Assembly (NCBI GenBank): GCA_947179395.2
Contig: OX359290.1
Location: 8,112,003 to 8,176,002, forward strand
Reading direction: 5' to 3'
Source: Pulicaria dysenterica
Taxonomy: Eukaryota; Streptophyta; Magnoliopsida; Asterales; Asteraceae
Length of the DNA stretch: 64,000 bases
The position numbers and the translations under genes were made by a program. The stretch's first letter is position 1. Every line of letters starts with the position of its first letter. Shown one piece after another: positions 12,097 through 24,136 of the stretch. The notes under the pieces are model-generated. The model searched no databases and was not told the origin of the DNA. It saw nothing but the letters and a program-made list of their open reading frames with translations.

Positions 12097-12177
<81 letters not shown>
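12097..12177. repeat. (CA)n(TA)n microsatellite
   Basis: A CA dinucleotide run passes directly into a TA run inside the hAT element, immediately beside the Helitron end. A reading frame across the CA run encodes only Thr-His repeats and is not a gene. Confidence 0.95.
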
Positions 12178-12178
<1 letters not shown>

Positions 12179-12663
12179 CTAGCATTGCACCCGCGTAATG
12201 CGACGGCGATGACAATAGTTTGTACTTGATAACATGTTTGATTTTAAAAATAGGGTATGGTATGTGTGAAATGCGTGTTAGTCAATTTATCCATGTTTTT
12301 TCTCATTTTCTAATTTCTTTACTTTTTCTACACTCAACAATTTTATTAGTTGTTAAAATAGTTTTTGAAAAATAGTTAAAAAATATTATTATAAATAATT
12401 AGAGAAATATATACTATAGCCTTAAAATTGTATTAATGTAAGTAGTTTAGCCAAATTAGATAAATTAAATAGTTATTGTGATATTTAATGATTTATTAAA
12501 GTGATAGTTGTCTTAAATTAATTAAGACAATCAAGGGAATGATTGGTTAGATTATTGTTTTAAGTGTTTGTATCTTAAGCATAAAAACTTGTACTACTTA
12601 AAATTAAGTAGTCTTAAAAATTTTAAGAGAAAGAAAGTTAAATGCTTTATAATGTAGTATAGA
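12179..12663 (-). mobile_element. Short non-autonomous Helitron
   Basis: Read on the minus strand it starts TCTATACTACATTATAAAGC (5' tip at 12663) and ends with a hairpin-forming GCATTACGCGGGTGCAATGC followed by TAG, giving a terminal CTAG at 12182-12179. The flanking bases are A and T, the Helitron target, with no duplication. It is 485 bp with no Rep/helicase coding. It sits in the TA run of the hAT element. Its 5' start matches that of the Helitron at 30552. Confidence 0.75.
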
Positions 12664-12769
12664 TATAGATATACATATATATTATAATTTTCAGAAGCCC
12701 ATAATAAACTTCAAATAAATTTTAGAAAACCCATGTTTTAATTAATATATATTAAAGAAGTGAACATGG

Positions 12770-13438
12770 TAATCAAATACTTCAAGGAGCTCAAAGAAAC
12801 ATGTTATCTAAGGCTATTGATGATACTAAGGAACTTGTCATTGAAATAAATATTGATCCGGTATTCCCTCAAGGGCATCAGATTCGGAGAACAAACAATT
12901 TGATGAGAACCAAAGTGATCAAGATATCTTATTTTCAGCTCAGGAGAATTATAAAGTTAATTATTATAATATATTGTTGACCAAAGTGCTTCTCTTAAAA
13001 CTAGATTTGAACATTAAAAAGAGTATGAAAAAGCATTTCATTTTTTGTTTCCTAAAATTTGAAGGAATTTGATGACAAAGATTTTAAGTCGTGTTGTAGT
13101 CGTCTTGAATCCGTATTTAAGTATGATGAATGATCAAATCTTGATACAAATGAACTTTATATGGAGTTGAAGCTACTTGACACATTTTTACCCGGAAAAA
13201 CTATGTGACTTAACAATGTCTTAAATATCTAAAAGAATTTGATTGTTTTCCCAATGCAATTATGGCATATAAAGTCTTGTTGACTATTTCAGTAACGGTT
13301 GTATCTACAGAAAGAAGTTTCCCAAAACTTAAGTTGTTAAAGTCCTACTTACGGTCCAAAATGTCACTAGAAAGACTTAATAGATTGACAATGACAGTTA
13401 TTGAGAATGATATCTTGGTATTAATTACGAAGAGTTAA
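12770..13438 (+). pseudogene. hAT transposase C-terminal remnant (TTF-type zinc finger family)
   Basis: Conceptual translation across several stops and frameshifts follows the C-terminal half of plant hAT transposases. The best part is the dimerisation domain at about 13263-13435: LLTISVTVVSTERSFPKLKL followed by LLKSYLRSKMSLERLNRL, with the conserved S(T/A)ERSFSKLK core. Upstream CCSRLESVFKYDE and ELKLLDTFLP also fit the family. The zinc finger and catalytic N-terminal parts are missing. Internal stops make it inactive. Confidence 0.85.
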
Positions 13439-13528
13439 TCCATAAATTTGCTTTTACTAATGCTAGGAGAACTTCACGATTAATGTAACTATATATAATA
13501 AACTATTTTACTATCCTATTTTGTTTTA

Positions 13529-13787
13529 GAGAGAAATGTTCAATATAGTCCATACTTATTGCATAGTCCTAAGGGACTAATCTTAGCCCTTGGATCAGCC
13601 CCATCAATGATCCAGATTGAATTTTAAAAATTTGGACGGAGTGGAATTTTCGTAATTAACATGTAATGATTTTACCATCACATGTGATTGTATAGTGATC
13701 CACATGTGATTTTATATTGAATCACATGTGATTAAATATTAAAATTTAGGACTATGTTTTTTATATGTACTATATTAAACATTACTC
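13529..13787. mobile_element. MITE nested in the hAT element
   Basis: Inverted ends (GAGAGAAATGTTCAATATAG on the left; the right end reads GAGTAATGTTTAATATAG in reverse complement) are flanked by TTA at 13526-13528 and 13788-13790, consistent with a Tourist/Harbinger-like MITE. Length 259 bp, non-coding. Internally CACATGTGATT occurs three times. Confidence 0.7.
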
Positions 13788-14189
13788 TTAGTTTCTGATA
13801 TAATATATCATAGTATTAGTGATTTTTGCTTATAGATATCACTATATGTGTGTATATAAGGGGCCTGTATTTTCACTTTGCACAGGACATTCAAAATTCA
13901 CAAGACGCCTCTGCTTCACATGCTACTTCAAATATGTCCATAACATGGCCTTCTAATTCTATCATCATCAGTTTTCATCATTTCTTTGTATTGGGCCCAA
14001 ACAATGAATCCTGAATAAGCAGTTCGGTTTGGCCCAAGATTAGTCAATTTAAATTGAAAGAAGTCCACTGCCCACTGGTGTAACATTTTTTAATTTCTGA
14101 TTGATAAGATTAGACCCAAATATAAATATATACAGTTCAGATCAGAATGGACAGATATTAAGGTGATAATAAGATATGTCATTTTATAA

Positions 14190-14312
14190 GACCGTTACCT
14201 AATCATGAATTGCGACAGTCATAAATTGTAACAGGGCGTATCACATAATCGTTATGATGTTTGGCCTTTTGCGACGCTTTTCCGTGGTCGCAAAAGCTTT
14301 TCTTATGTAGTG
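14190..14312 (-). mobile_element. CACTA transposon end fragment
   Basis: The right end reads, in reverse complement, CACTACATAAGAAAAGC, followed by TTTTGCGACCACGG and an inverted GCGACGC, a typical CACTA terminus with subterminal repeats. No matching left terminus was found, so this is a truncated end. Confidence 0.5.
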
Positions 14313-15828
14313 GTTGAAAGAGATTGTTCCTTGAGACAAAAGAAGCGTCAAGAAGGGATTTTACATGAATACCCATTACCAAAAAAGAGCCAAAAACATG
14401 TATATATTGACATAATTTCCCAGCATAGCATATGCAACACCTACCTTGTACTATTTGTAGCCCTTTGCATTCATATAGGGGCAAAATTGGAAGACATTTT
14501 GTTCATCAGATTGCATGTGAATTGGTGCCACATGCAATTCCTGAGGAGTACACTTTGTCTTGAGACTATACCTTCATCCATGCTTAATATGCTTGTTTAT
14601 ATTGACATTTCACTACCAACCCATGCTTGGTCTACATTGGCATTCCATTTTCATTATTTTTTCTTCTTTTTTAAAGTTTTTTCTTCATAAACACCACCTT
14701 ACCCTTCTATTTGTTTTGTTTTGATTATTTCATTCTTTGTAGTCTAGCTGTTATGAAAGTACAAAGGTTAAATTCAAACACAAGTCTTCTTACTATTTTA
14801 GCAGTGAATTATGTGATTAATAGACTCCATGTCGGTTGTGCCATGCGTTTGTAGAGGTCTCATTAAGATAAAAGATGATTTGTACATAACAAATTTTTAA
14901 CATACATAATAAATAGTGGTTGTTTTAACTATTATACTCTTAATTATATATATGAATTAGAATAAATAATAATAAGATTATATGAGCATATAAATGAGTT
15001 ATATTGCAGATAAAAAAAAATGTGTTTGGTGTTCTAGTGAAGTAATTTTTAATTTAAAATTCTCGTTGTCAAAAACGATAACTTTATATATTAAAATGTT
15101 AAATTCATGTACAAAAATGTTAGTATTAAATGTAGTGGTTACGATATGACCTAAATCGCATAAATAAATACGTATAATAAAAAAGGAAAACGTACCCTTT
15201 TCAATCTGTAGTACAATCTTATAATTATCATTCTATCTAAATTATGCTAGTATTGTATGTATATTGTTTCAATTAGTGTAAATGATTGCACATACTTAAA
15301 AAACTTCGTTAAGATAGTTGTGGGAAATTATATTAATTAAAAAAAAGTTATGGTATACTGTGACTTGGTTAGAAATTATAAAAGCTAGAGTTGTATAAAT
15401 CTTATTAACATAACTATGAAAACTAACATGAGTAAAAATGTATCTATTTTGTCACGTTTATATGTACTGAATTTTAAGGATTTCTATTATGTGTATCAAA
15501 CATTTAATTTGTTGCTATTGTTTGTATTAAACTTTCTATTTTATTACTAAAATTATACATTTTTTCCTTTTTTATGTAAACAAATACATACAATAGCAAC
15601 TACTTTAAAATTTGAAACACATAGTAGAAACTTTTAAAGCTTGATACACATAAGAGCAAAACGTGGCAAGTTTAATACAGTTTACTAAGCCGAACCCTAA
15701 AATCTTTATAAAATCTTAATCATTAATTTAAATAAAAATTAAATTTGAAACATCCTTTTAATCGTTGAAATCCAATTTTGACTTTATCGATCCATACTGA
15801 ATTTATAGAATCAAATTATTAGAGATTA

Positions 15829-15832
<4 letters not shown>

Positions 15833-15886
<54 letters not shown>
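15833..15886. repeat. (AT)n microsatellite
   Basis: An uninterrupted AT dinucleotide run of about 54 bp. Confidence 0.95.
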
Positions 15887-15887
<1 letters not shown>

Positions 15888-17874
15888 CTTCTTAAACCTT
15901 AAAAGATCTTTATTGCCCCTCTTGTTTTCTAATATTATATTTTTCCTAACAAACATTTTAAAATATCAAATTTAACCAAATTCTTGGTTTTAATATTTTA
16001 AATATTTTATACTCATTTTAATAGTTTATACTCATTTTTAAATATTTTAAAATTATAATCAAGACATATTTAACCTTATTGCTCCTAATTGTAACAAAAA
16101 TTGATGGTTTGCACAATAGATATAATCACGTATCTTCGTATCATGATACAACGTTTATGTCGTCACATCTAAGTACCTCTCCCTCACGTCAATGCTTTCA
16201 TTTTTGGTCTAAGTGTTTACGTTCCGCCTGCCGTCATTTTTTTTAATTCTCAATTATTTCATATTTTATAATTATATAACATATTTTTATTAATACTTAT
16301 TAATACTTAAATTTTGTAATTTCCTAAACCATCCTTGTATCGCACGCACATTTAATCTAGTTAAAAATCAATACAAAGATAGTTGCAACTAATGAGAAAA
16401 TAATACTATATTTGTATGTAACTTCCTCCATAGAATATATAATCACTTGAATAGAACAATTGCTTGTATGCTTGTAATCTAGTAGATAAAATACCTTTTT
16501 AAATTTGAAGCAATTAGTTATCTTGATTTTGGTAGGGTGTAGTTTGTAAAATCATAACATTAAAATTTAGTTATCACTTATATTTATCATATTCTTATAA
16601 GTTAATTTGCATGATTCTGCCAGGAAGTAGTTTTTTGGACCAACTATTTAACTTAAAGAGCAATTGGGATACATAATTTTCGTGCTTTTTGGGCCTTAAC
16701 CGGCCATATAATACTTTCATCCTTAAATATTCACTTCTCTAAAACCATTAAAGACCCATAAATATTGATTAGTGCCTTAGGGGTAGCATAAGTTTAATAT
16801 TTTGAAGTAGGGTTGTATCCATATATACAAAAAGGGTTTAATATTATTAATTACTATGTATAAAAACTTAAGAGATGCTAAGTATTTGGTTCACTATTAG
16901 TCATGAGCTCAAATAGTCAAATGTGGTTACAAACTCATCTTCCTCGCAAAACCAAGTACTTCTAATGAAGATCGAATTGTAATTCACAGACGAGGAAGAA
17001 GATGACGGATACTATAACTCTATTAAAGAACACTTTAATCTACAAAAGCTTTAAAATATTTGGCATGTTCATCACAAAACCATAATGTGAAGTTTTTAAT
17101 AATCCAGATAATGAATGCTAACTCTAAAACAATACTACATAAGCCTTCATGTATTTCTACACTTTATAGAAATATTTTGTTTATATTTATGAAATTTAAA
17201 CAACTTATTAGTTTAGACTTAAAGCTATTATAAAATATGACATGTAACAACATTTGTAAATGACTAAACTGAAAAACCTAACTAGCTAAAATCTGTATCA
17301 ATAGCTAGCTAGCATAGTAGCCTAGTATAGGTAGTTCATGTTGTCCCAATATGTCAACCATTCATGTGGCAGCACATTCATGAAAACATCTATTACTAAT
17401 TATTCATCATGCTTTTGATTCCACTGCTTGCTTGCTTAGACAATTACTTGAATTCATGAAATTAACACACATAGTTTTTAAAACCAGCTTTTGAGTTAGT
17501 CAGATCTTGTAACATAACACAAATCTTGAACTTATATATAACTCCTAACACATGAAAATTGTCATCTATATTAGCAAAAGTAATTGGCAGAAGAAACTTA
17601 GATGAATGTTATATGGGAATCAAAGTTATCTAAATAACAACACCGCAAAAATTAAATATTTAATGAAATAGCGTACGTGCTCTAAAAAACAATATTTCAC
17701 CTTGCTACATTGTAGGCAGGTCGATCAACGAATTCTAAACTTTGTTATTTTGAAACAAAGTATAATTTATATAGCTGATTGCAAGCAAGGAATTTTATTA
17801 GGTTTCAAAATGCCGAAATCTGAAAAGTCTGGTTCCAAAATCTCAAGGCATGATTTCAAAAGAGAGTTTCGCGC

Positions 17875-18205
17875 AAATAAGCAACATACCCTATACATTC
17901 GCGAAAACAAGCTTAAAAAAATCAAATTACGAAAATGAGCATCAGTTTCGCCCCCCAAAAGCTCAGTTTCGCCCCAAGCTTCGCCCACCAATCACAGAAC
18001 GACACGTGGCTAGAAAATGGCAGTTTCGCCCATAAGGGGCCAGTTTCGCCCCTAAAAGGGGCCAGTTTCTCCCCTAGCCACCTCGTTTTTTGTGTCTGGT
18101 CTCGGTCTTTGTGCATCATGATTCACCTCGATTGGAATGCATAGTTTCGCCCATAGGGGCTTAGTTTCGCCCATATTGCTCTCGAAAACCGTGCCATGGG
18201 CGAAA
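17875..18205. repeat. Left MULE terminus with iterated GTTTCGCCC motifs
   Basis: GTTTCGCCC occurs about six times in direct orientation, plus one GTTTCTCCCC variant, a shortened CTTCGCCC, and one inverted GGGCGAAAC near 18199. The motif continues beyond the perfect inverted repeat. Such clusters are plausible transposase binding sites. Confidence 0.8.
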
Positions 18206-19076
18206 CTGGTTATATGTTTGGTGCCAAAGTACATTTTCACGAGTCTTTTTGGGAAAATGTGAGAATAATATTTGTTGGACTTGATTGGGCAATTTTGTGG
18301 AATGATGGAAGATTCTTGTAATCGTTTGTTATAAGCAGAAGTGAGGAATGCGAGAATGGAAGGGAGAAAGGAAATAAATTCAGCAGATATCCTCCATCTA
18401 TTCCGGCAAAACAATTCCGGCAAACACATCGAGGAGTTAGATATTCCGGCCAGACGACCTCAATTTTTCCGGCGAACAAAAATCCGGCAACACTCATTTT
18501 TTATATTTCAACCATGTTAAACGAGGTAATATTTTTGTACTTGTTTTAATTTTTCTTAGTGTTATTTAAACCTATAATTTTAGAAGAAATAATATTATTT
18601 TGTTATTAGGTTGTATTAATGTTATTAGTGTAATATTGTTGCTTATTATTACATTATTTCATATAATTAGTAGATTCTTGCACCTTTCTTTGTATGTTTG
18701 TTCAAGATTTATGTAGTATTGCATATTTATTTTATTTTTAAAAAATATCGTTTTATGTAAAAATCTAACTTGTTATGTAGGTAACATCTATTTATTTTGT
18801 TAATTTAATTCGTAGCAACTACCGACAACATGAAATGTGTTATCATTGACAGAGAGCTACATATATATATATATACGTGCTACATATATGCATGTAGAGT
18901 ATACGTACGTACGTATATATGTTAAAACAAATTTATACGAACATAGATAACTACGTATTATATTTTAGAGTTAATGAAAAAAATATTTATTTTTTTAGTC
19001 CGAATTTTTTATTTAATTTTTCCGAATTTTGAGAGTTTGAAAAAAAAATTGTATGACCAAAAAATCTATTTTTAAG

Positions 19077-20592
19077 TTTTGAGAGGGAAAGCGTATGCCC
19101 TTGAACAACTACACGGCTCGCATTCTGGTTCTTTCGCAGACCTTCCTGGTTACTGTCATTATCTGAAGCTGGCAAACCCCGGTACAGTGACAGAAATCCT
19201 TACGGATGACTGTTCTCGGTTTGAAATGTTGTTTGTTGCTCTTGGACCATCGTTACGAAGCTTCTCATACAGCCTTCGCCCATTAATTATAGTAGACGCG
19301 GCCCACTTAAAAGGAACATACCTGGGCACCAACTTCCTGGCAGTTGCAATGGACAGTAACAACCAGATCCTTCCATTAGCTTATGGGATAGGCAAAACCG
19401 AGAGTGGAGATTCTTGGACGTGGTTTCTAGAGAAACTACGTGCATGCATCCCGCACAAGACCTATACATTTGTTTCTGACCGAGCTGCGTCTATTGAGCT
19501 AGCTGTACGAGACGTATTTCCAGATTCGTACCATGTCCTGTGCTGTCGTCATCTGCAGATGAATTTGAACCTGAAGGCTAACAAGCACAAAAAAATTGCC
19601 TTCATGTTCTGGAAGGCATGCAAATCGAACACAGAACATCAATTCCATTACTGGTACAGCAAGATTCAGCGGGCGGCGCCACGGGTTTATGAGTATCTGG
19701 AGGAGGTGGAAAAAAGCAAATGGACAAGATCCTGCTTCTCGGGTCATCGATACAACATCATGACCTCTAACAGCGCAGAGTCCATGAACTCGCTTTCTCA
19801 TCACGCGCGTAAACTTCCCGTGGTTATGCTTATTGATTTCTTTCGTGCAAGTGTTCAAAACTGGTTCTTCAAACGCCGTAAGGAAGCAGGTAAACATCTC
19901 TCCTATAGCAACAACACCAATTTTTAAATATTTATTAATTGTACTACTTTTTTAAAACAGAGAAACTCCAGCACAGGGTTACCCCGTGGGCAGAGAAGAA
20001 AATACTTCATAGGATGGCAAAGTGCTCGACATGGCGGGTACAGGGTATTTCAAACTATCGGTTTGGGGTTGAGGACCATAAACAAAACGTTAACATAGTT
20101 GATACTGAAGAAATGACATGCGATTGTCGTAAATGGCAACTTTCCGGGTTGCCATGTGGCCATGCAATTGCAGTTTCCAGATTCTTAAAACTTACCGATT
20201 CAAGCCAGTGGGAGTTGAATTGGTTCACTAGTGAAACATACCGAGCAACGTATAGCGGTTGTATAAACCCCGTTCCTAACAAAAATATGTGGGACTTACC
20301 TTCAGATCTAATAAACCTACATCCTCCACTGCTCAATAAAAGGCAGGCTGGGAGACCAAAACTTGTTAGAAGGATACCGTCAAGGGGTGAGCAGGTACCG
20401 CCTATACGCTGCTCTAGATGCGGTGACAGTGGACATAACCGAGACAATTGCAGAATGCCATTTTCTTCACAACAATCAACTAACCAGACAACTCAAGCCT
20501 CAACTACTGCGGAACCGACCCAGCCCGATTTATCACAATTTGAGCGAGACCTTTCTTTGTATAAAGAGTATTACACGGTTCAACGAGATTGA
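19077..20592 (+). CDS. MULE transposase (DDE + SWIM + zinc knuckle), N-terminus not found
   Basis: Exons 19077-19889 and 19961-20592 join through a 71-bp GT-AG intron that restores phase (G + AG = Glu). Counting from codon 19079, about 480 residues are open. The catalytic triad is visible: D73 in IIVDAAHLKG, D134 in FVSDRAAS, E234 in NSAESMNSL, with CCRHLQ between. A SWIM zinc finger follows (CDC...LPCGHAIA, C324, C326, C336, H338), then a CX2CX4HX4C knuckle (C421-C434). The first exon starts after an acceptor-like TTTTTAAG without an ATG. The MuDR DNA-binding domain expected upstream is not recognisable in 18240-19070, so the copy is either 5'-truncated or has unseen small exons. No stop interrupts the visible part. 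Confidence 0.88.
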
Positions 20593-21009
20593 AATCAATA
20601 ATTAATGTAATACTACTTTCGTGTCCTTATCAATTTAAATTTATGAAATACCACACCAACGTTAACAATGTTCGCTTATACACGTTCAAAAGTAACAATC
20701 AAATTTAACTTTTCGGCAACTAAATACCAACAAAAACAATCAATAAAAATAAGAGTATGATAAAATAATATATGAGTATGATCAAATATTTTTTTAATAC
20801 ATATTAATAAGTGATTTATTATTATAATTAAACAGTTTTTATGGTGAAAATTTATTATAAAAGAGTAAGATAAAATTTTTTAAATTTAGCTTAAATGCTA
20901 CTTCAAAATTTTTAAGTAATAAAAATGGGTAAAATTATAAAATTTAAGAGTGTGCAAGACATGTGGGGCATACAGATGAGAAACTGAGGCTTGAGGTTCA
21001 AAACTAGAG

Positions 21010-21312
21010 GCTATGGGCGAAACTGGGCATGCGGAGCCCACCTTATGGGCGAAACTAAGGACCTATGGGCGAAATTGTGCACGTAACTCGAGATCATTGG
21101 CACTCTTGACCAGACACGAAAAACGAGGCAGCTATGGGCGAAACTGGCCCCATAGGGGCGAAACTGGTTTTTTGGTGCCACGTGTCATTCTTTGATTGGT
21201 GGGCGAAGCTTGGGGCGAAACTGAGCTTTTGGGGGGCGAAACTGATGCTCATTTTCGTAATTTGATTTTTTTAAGCTTGTTTTCGCGAATGTATAGGGTA
21301 TGTTGCTTATTT
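21010..21312. repeat. Right MULE terminus with iterated GGGCGAAAC motifs
   Basis: GGGCGAAAC(T) occurs about six times plus one GGGCGAAAT variant, mirror-oriented to the left terminus. Most copies are preceded by ATG or AGG (ATGGGCGAAACTGG). Confidence 0.8.
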
Positions 21313-23159
21313 AGGTAATTGTTTTATTTCAAAATTTCGATGTTTACCATTCTAGAAATTTAGTTCTCAATACGCACACCTTTAATCATTTTTAGCTGAA
21401 GTTATCAATATATAAACAATTGTTGAAACCTATGTAATGGATTTTCATATCTATACAATACTTGATACATGCACTTCAACATATATGGATTATCCTCACG
21501 CTTTATTAACAGTGTGTAGAACTTTAAAAAAAATACACACTTAAAAGTGTGTATAATAGTTTAAATAAAATGTAATAAAAAAAGCTCATACTTTTAAATG
21601 TACTAGATTATTTTTAAAAAGTTCACACTTTTAAATGTGTAGAAATAATAATTAATAGAAATTGAAAAAAGTTTACGCTTACAAGTGTGAACATTTTACA
21701 ACATATAGATGTTTTTAATATTTTCACACTTAGAAATTTGAAAACTTTAATTATTTGTTCACATTAATAAATGTGATACTTTAACTATATCTATCACATT
21801 TTTACATGTGAGCTTTACAAAAAAATTGTCACACCATATTTTTTTCACACTTATTAATAATTCTTTACATTTTAAATTGTGAAAAATCAACGTATTTGTT
21901 GTAATGATGTATGTAATACAAAACACTAGCTTATAAAATTTTCATATGTATACAATGACATATAGATCATGGATAATATCAAATTAATATTGTAAACGTG
22001 TAGTTGCTTGACCAAAATCATTATTTAAGAAAAAGAAAAGCAATTAATTTTGACTCTTTTAATCGAGGTTTAGGAAAACAAGTCAGCATGTTAGGCTTGA
22101 TCAACCTCGGCCTCCACTACTACGACTATTAATTAAGCAAGATTTGACAATAAATTAAACTTGACTTATTGTAGCCCATGTTTCTTGAAAATGAGAGCCA
22201 TTATCTTTTTAAGCAAAGCTATATATAATCAAAATTAATAAACAACACTATTAATTAATTAGTATTACACACCTCCCATTACCACATGTTGTTGCCGTAT
22301 TAACACTTCTTCCTATCTTAACTTGTCTTATTATGTACGATCGATTCTTCTAAGGATTCAAAAGACCACAAATACTATGACTTCAACTTTCTCTCTCTCT
22401 TTTTTTCGTTTCTTTTTTAATTAATGAGGATGTCTCACAATGTGTTGTGTCAAGGTTTAATGAATTATCATATTTTTCAAATTATTATTAGTATACTTAA
22501 TAATTAAAGATATTGGATGATTTAAGCTAGATTGATGTTAAAAGATCAGCCACACCATATATGCTAAATTTTTTTATTATTATCAAAACCCTTTACAAAA
22601 ACTTATAAAAGAGAGTGGATCGAAAATAAGATAGGAGAAGCATTGTGAGATTTACTACCTCAATGTTGATCAATGTAAGACTAATTGATAGATACCTCTA
22701 AATTACAGTCCATCCTTTTTCTTTGTGTCTCACCAAAAACATCGTTATAGCAATAACAAACTTAACTAAAATATAAATAGACAAATCTTTATGTTTTAAC
22801 ACGGAGAAAATTCACAGAATAGTAAGCAAGTTTGAAAAGTGTTCCACCAAGATCACTCACCCCTTTATTTCACATTGTAAAATAACTCATATAAGTGTTC
22901 CACCAATCATATATAATGGTTGCAATTGTATTTAAGTTATTATTCATTTATAAACTACAAAAAAAAAACATTTACAGATCAACCGAACATATAGATACCG
23001 ATAAAAGTAAAACGATATGTATTACACACGTACATCTGTTCACTCCGACCACTTAACCAATTACCACCTCTAGTATATTAGTACAAATCTTTGTCACTTT
23101 ACCAATTACCACCTCTAGTATATAAGTACAAATCTTTGTCTGTTTTGCTAGAAAAACAT
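21313..23159. other. Intergenic with a CACTA-type MITE fragment
   Basis: Positions about 21510-21906 carry many short palindromes of the type CACACTTTTAAATGTGT and end TTGTTGTAATG, resembling the end of the MITE at 25503-25975; the 5' CACTA tip was not found. The rest (21907-23050) is anonymous AT-rich DNA without a gene. Confidence 0.5.
23055..23145. repeat. Recent tandem duplication, about 46-bp unit, two copies
   Basis: ACCAATTACCACCTCTAGTA followed by TAT(T/A)AGTACAAATCTTTG occurs twice in tandem with only a few differences, immediately left of the Harbinger-like element. Confidence 0.85.
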
Positions 23160-23162
23160 TTA

Positions 23163-23951
23163 TGGGCTGTTTGGTTGGATGAATTCTTTTTTAAAGGAAT
23201 TGGATTGTAGGAAGGAATTGGATTTTGAAGGATTTGAAATTTGAATCTAAATTCTTCTTTGTTGTGTTTGGTAGTATCAGGAAATGGAATTGACTTCCCC
23301 ACCACAAACCACCATCGCCACCTTCACCACCACCTTACTGCCGCCGCCGCCGCCACCGTCTAAACCCTAAATCCTACGTCGCCGCTCACTGTCGCCCACC
23401 ACCGTCGATACGCTGCCACCGTCTAAACCCTACGTCGCCGCCACCGTCTAAACCCTAAATCACCGCCACCGTTGAAACCCTAGCCAGAGGTCGCCGTCGC
23501 CGTTGAACGTTGCCATCGAACGTCGAAATCCTAGACAGAGGTCGTCGTCGAACGTCGTCGTTGAACGTTGAAACCCTAAATCGCCGCCACCGTCGTCGAA
23601 CCACCAGCGGTCGAACGAAACCCTAAATCGCTTTCGAACGTCGAACCACCATCGAACGTCGAACCACTAGCGGTCGAACGTCGAACACCAGCTCGCCGAA
23701 CGTCGCCGTTGCTGTCGAAGGTCGCCGTTGCTGGGTGGTGTTTATGGTCTGATGATGAGCAAGTGAAGAGAAGAAGGAGGAAGGAGAGGAAGGATTTCAA
23801 AATCCATAGGGGAGTGAAAGGATTTCAAAATCCATCAGATATGGGAATGTTTTCCATCCCCTAAAATCCAATTCCTTTTCTTATGTCAAACCAAACACAT
23901 GATTTGGTGGAATTAAAATCCAATTCCCACCAATTCCTATGAAACAGCCCC
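23163..23951. mobile_element. Tourist/PIF-Harbinger-like non-autonomous element with CCG-rich filling
   Basis: TTA duplications (23160-23162 and 23952-23954) flank ends TGGGCTGTTTGGTTGG and, in reverse complement, GGGGCTGTTTCATAGG; GGGCTGTTTGG-type tips are usual for Tourist/PIF elements. Subterminal GGAATTGGATT sequence is shared inversely by both ends. The centre (about 23330-23750) is GC-rich and made of short repeats: CCGCCACCGTC, telomere-like AAACCCTAAA and CGAACGTCGAA. A frame across it is repeat-encoded and not a credible gene. Confidence 0.75.
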
Positions 23952-24132
23952 TTATAAAACAGTATACAAGATATATATGTCTTGATTAGTGTACGTTGAC
24001 ATCGCACTCTATAGACAGGATTCAGAATCATAAATAACAAGTTTGCAAGATAATTTCTCACATGAGGAAGCCAATTAATTACCAGCTGTAAAAAAAGTTA
24101 TTTTCTTGGAGTTTAGAGAGAGAGAGAGATTG

Positions 24133-24136
<4 letters not shown>

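Larger units (their letters stand above)
12019..13913 (+). mobile_element. Defective hAT transposon, nested with a Helitron and a MITE
   Basis: It is flanked by a perfect 8-bp duplication CTTCACAT (12011-12018 and 13914-13921), the hAT target length. The tips CAGGGGTGTCTT and CAGAGGCGTCTT (reverse complement of the right end) form a short imperfect inverted repeat of hAT type. Inside are a decayed transposase tail ending in a dimerisation domain (12770-13438), a Helitron at 12179-12663 and a MITE at 13529-13787. Subterminal GGGCCC / GGGGCCT sequence lies at both ends. Confidence 0.87.
13922..17874. other. Intergenic, AT-rich, repeat fragments only
   Basis: No gene is supported. Apart from the CACTA end at about 14190-14312 and a TA microsatellite at 15833-15886, the sequence is anonymous AT-rich DNA. 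Small reading frames (for example 14310-14690) have no recognisable domain. Confidence 0.5.
17875..21312 (+). mobile_element. Mutator-like element with long near-identical TIRs and a transposase
   Basis: The left arm 17875-18101 and the right arm 21108-21312 are reverse complements over more than 200 bp with few differences, beginning AAATAAGCAACATACCC. The outer about 110 bp look almost identical, implying fairly recent activity. Both arms and the adjoining subterminal DNA are studded with GTTTCGCCC / GGGCGAAAC motifs. The interior codes on the plus strand for a MULE transposase with a 71-bp intron. A 9-bp target duplication was not found directly at the tips, so the outer boundary may be slightly off or one flank rearranged. 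Confidence 0.88.

Noticed and set aside
12038..12229. Open frame with a long Thr-His run
   Set aside because: It is the translation of a CA/TA microsatellite at the left end of a hAT element.
17702..18497. Many overlapping frames on both strands
   Set aside because: They reflect the iterated GTTTCGCCC motif of the MULE terminus; codon content is motif-driven.
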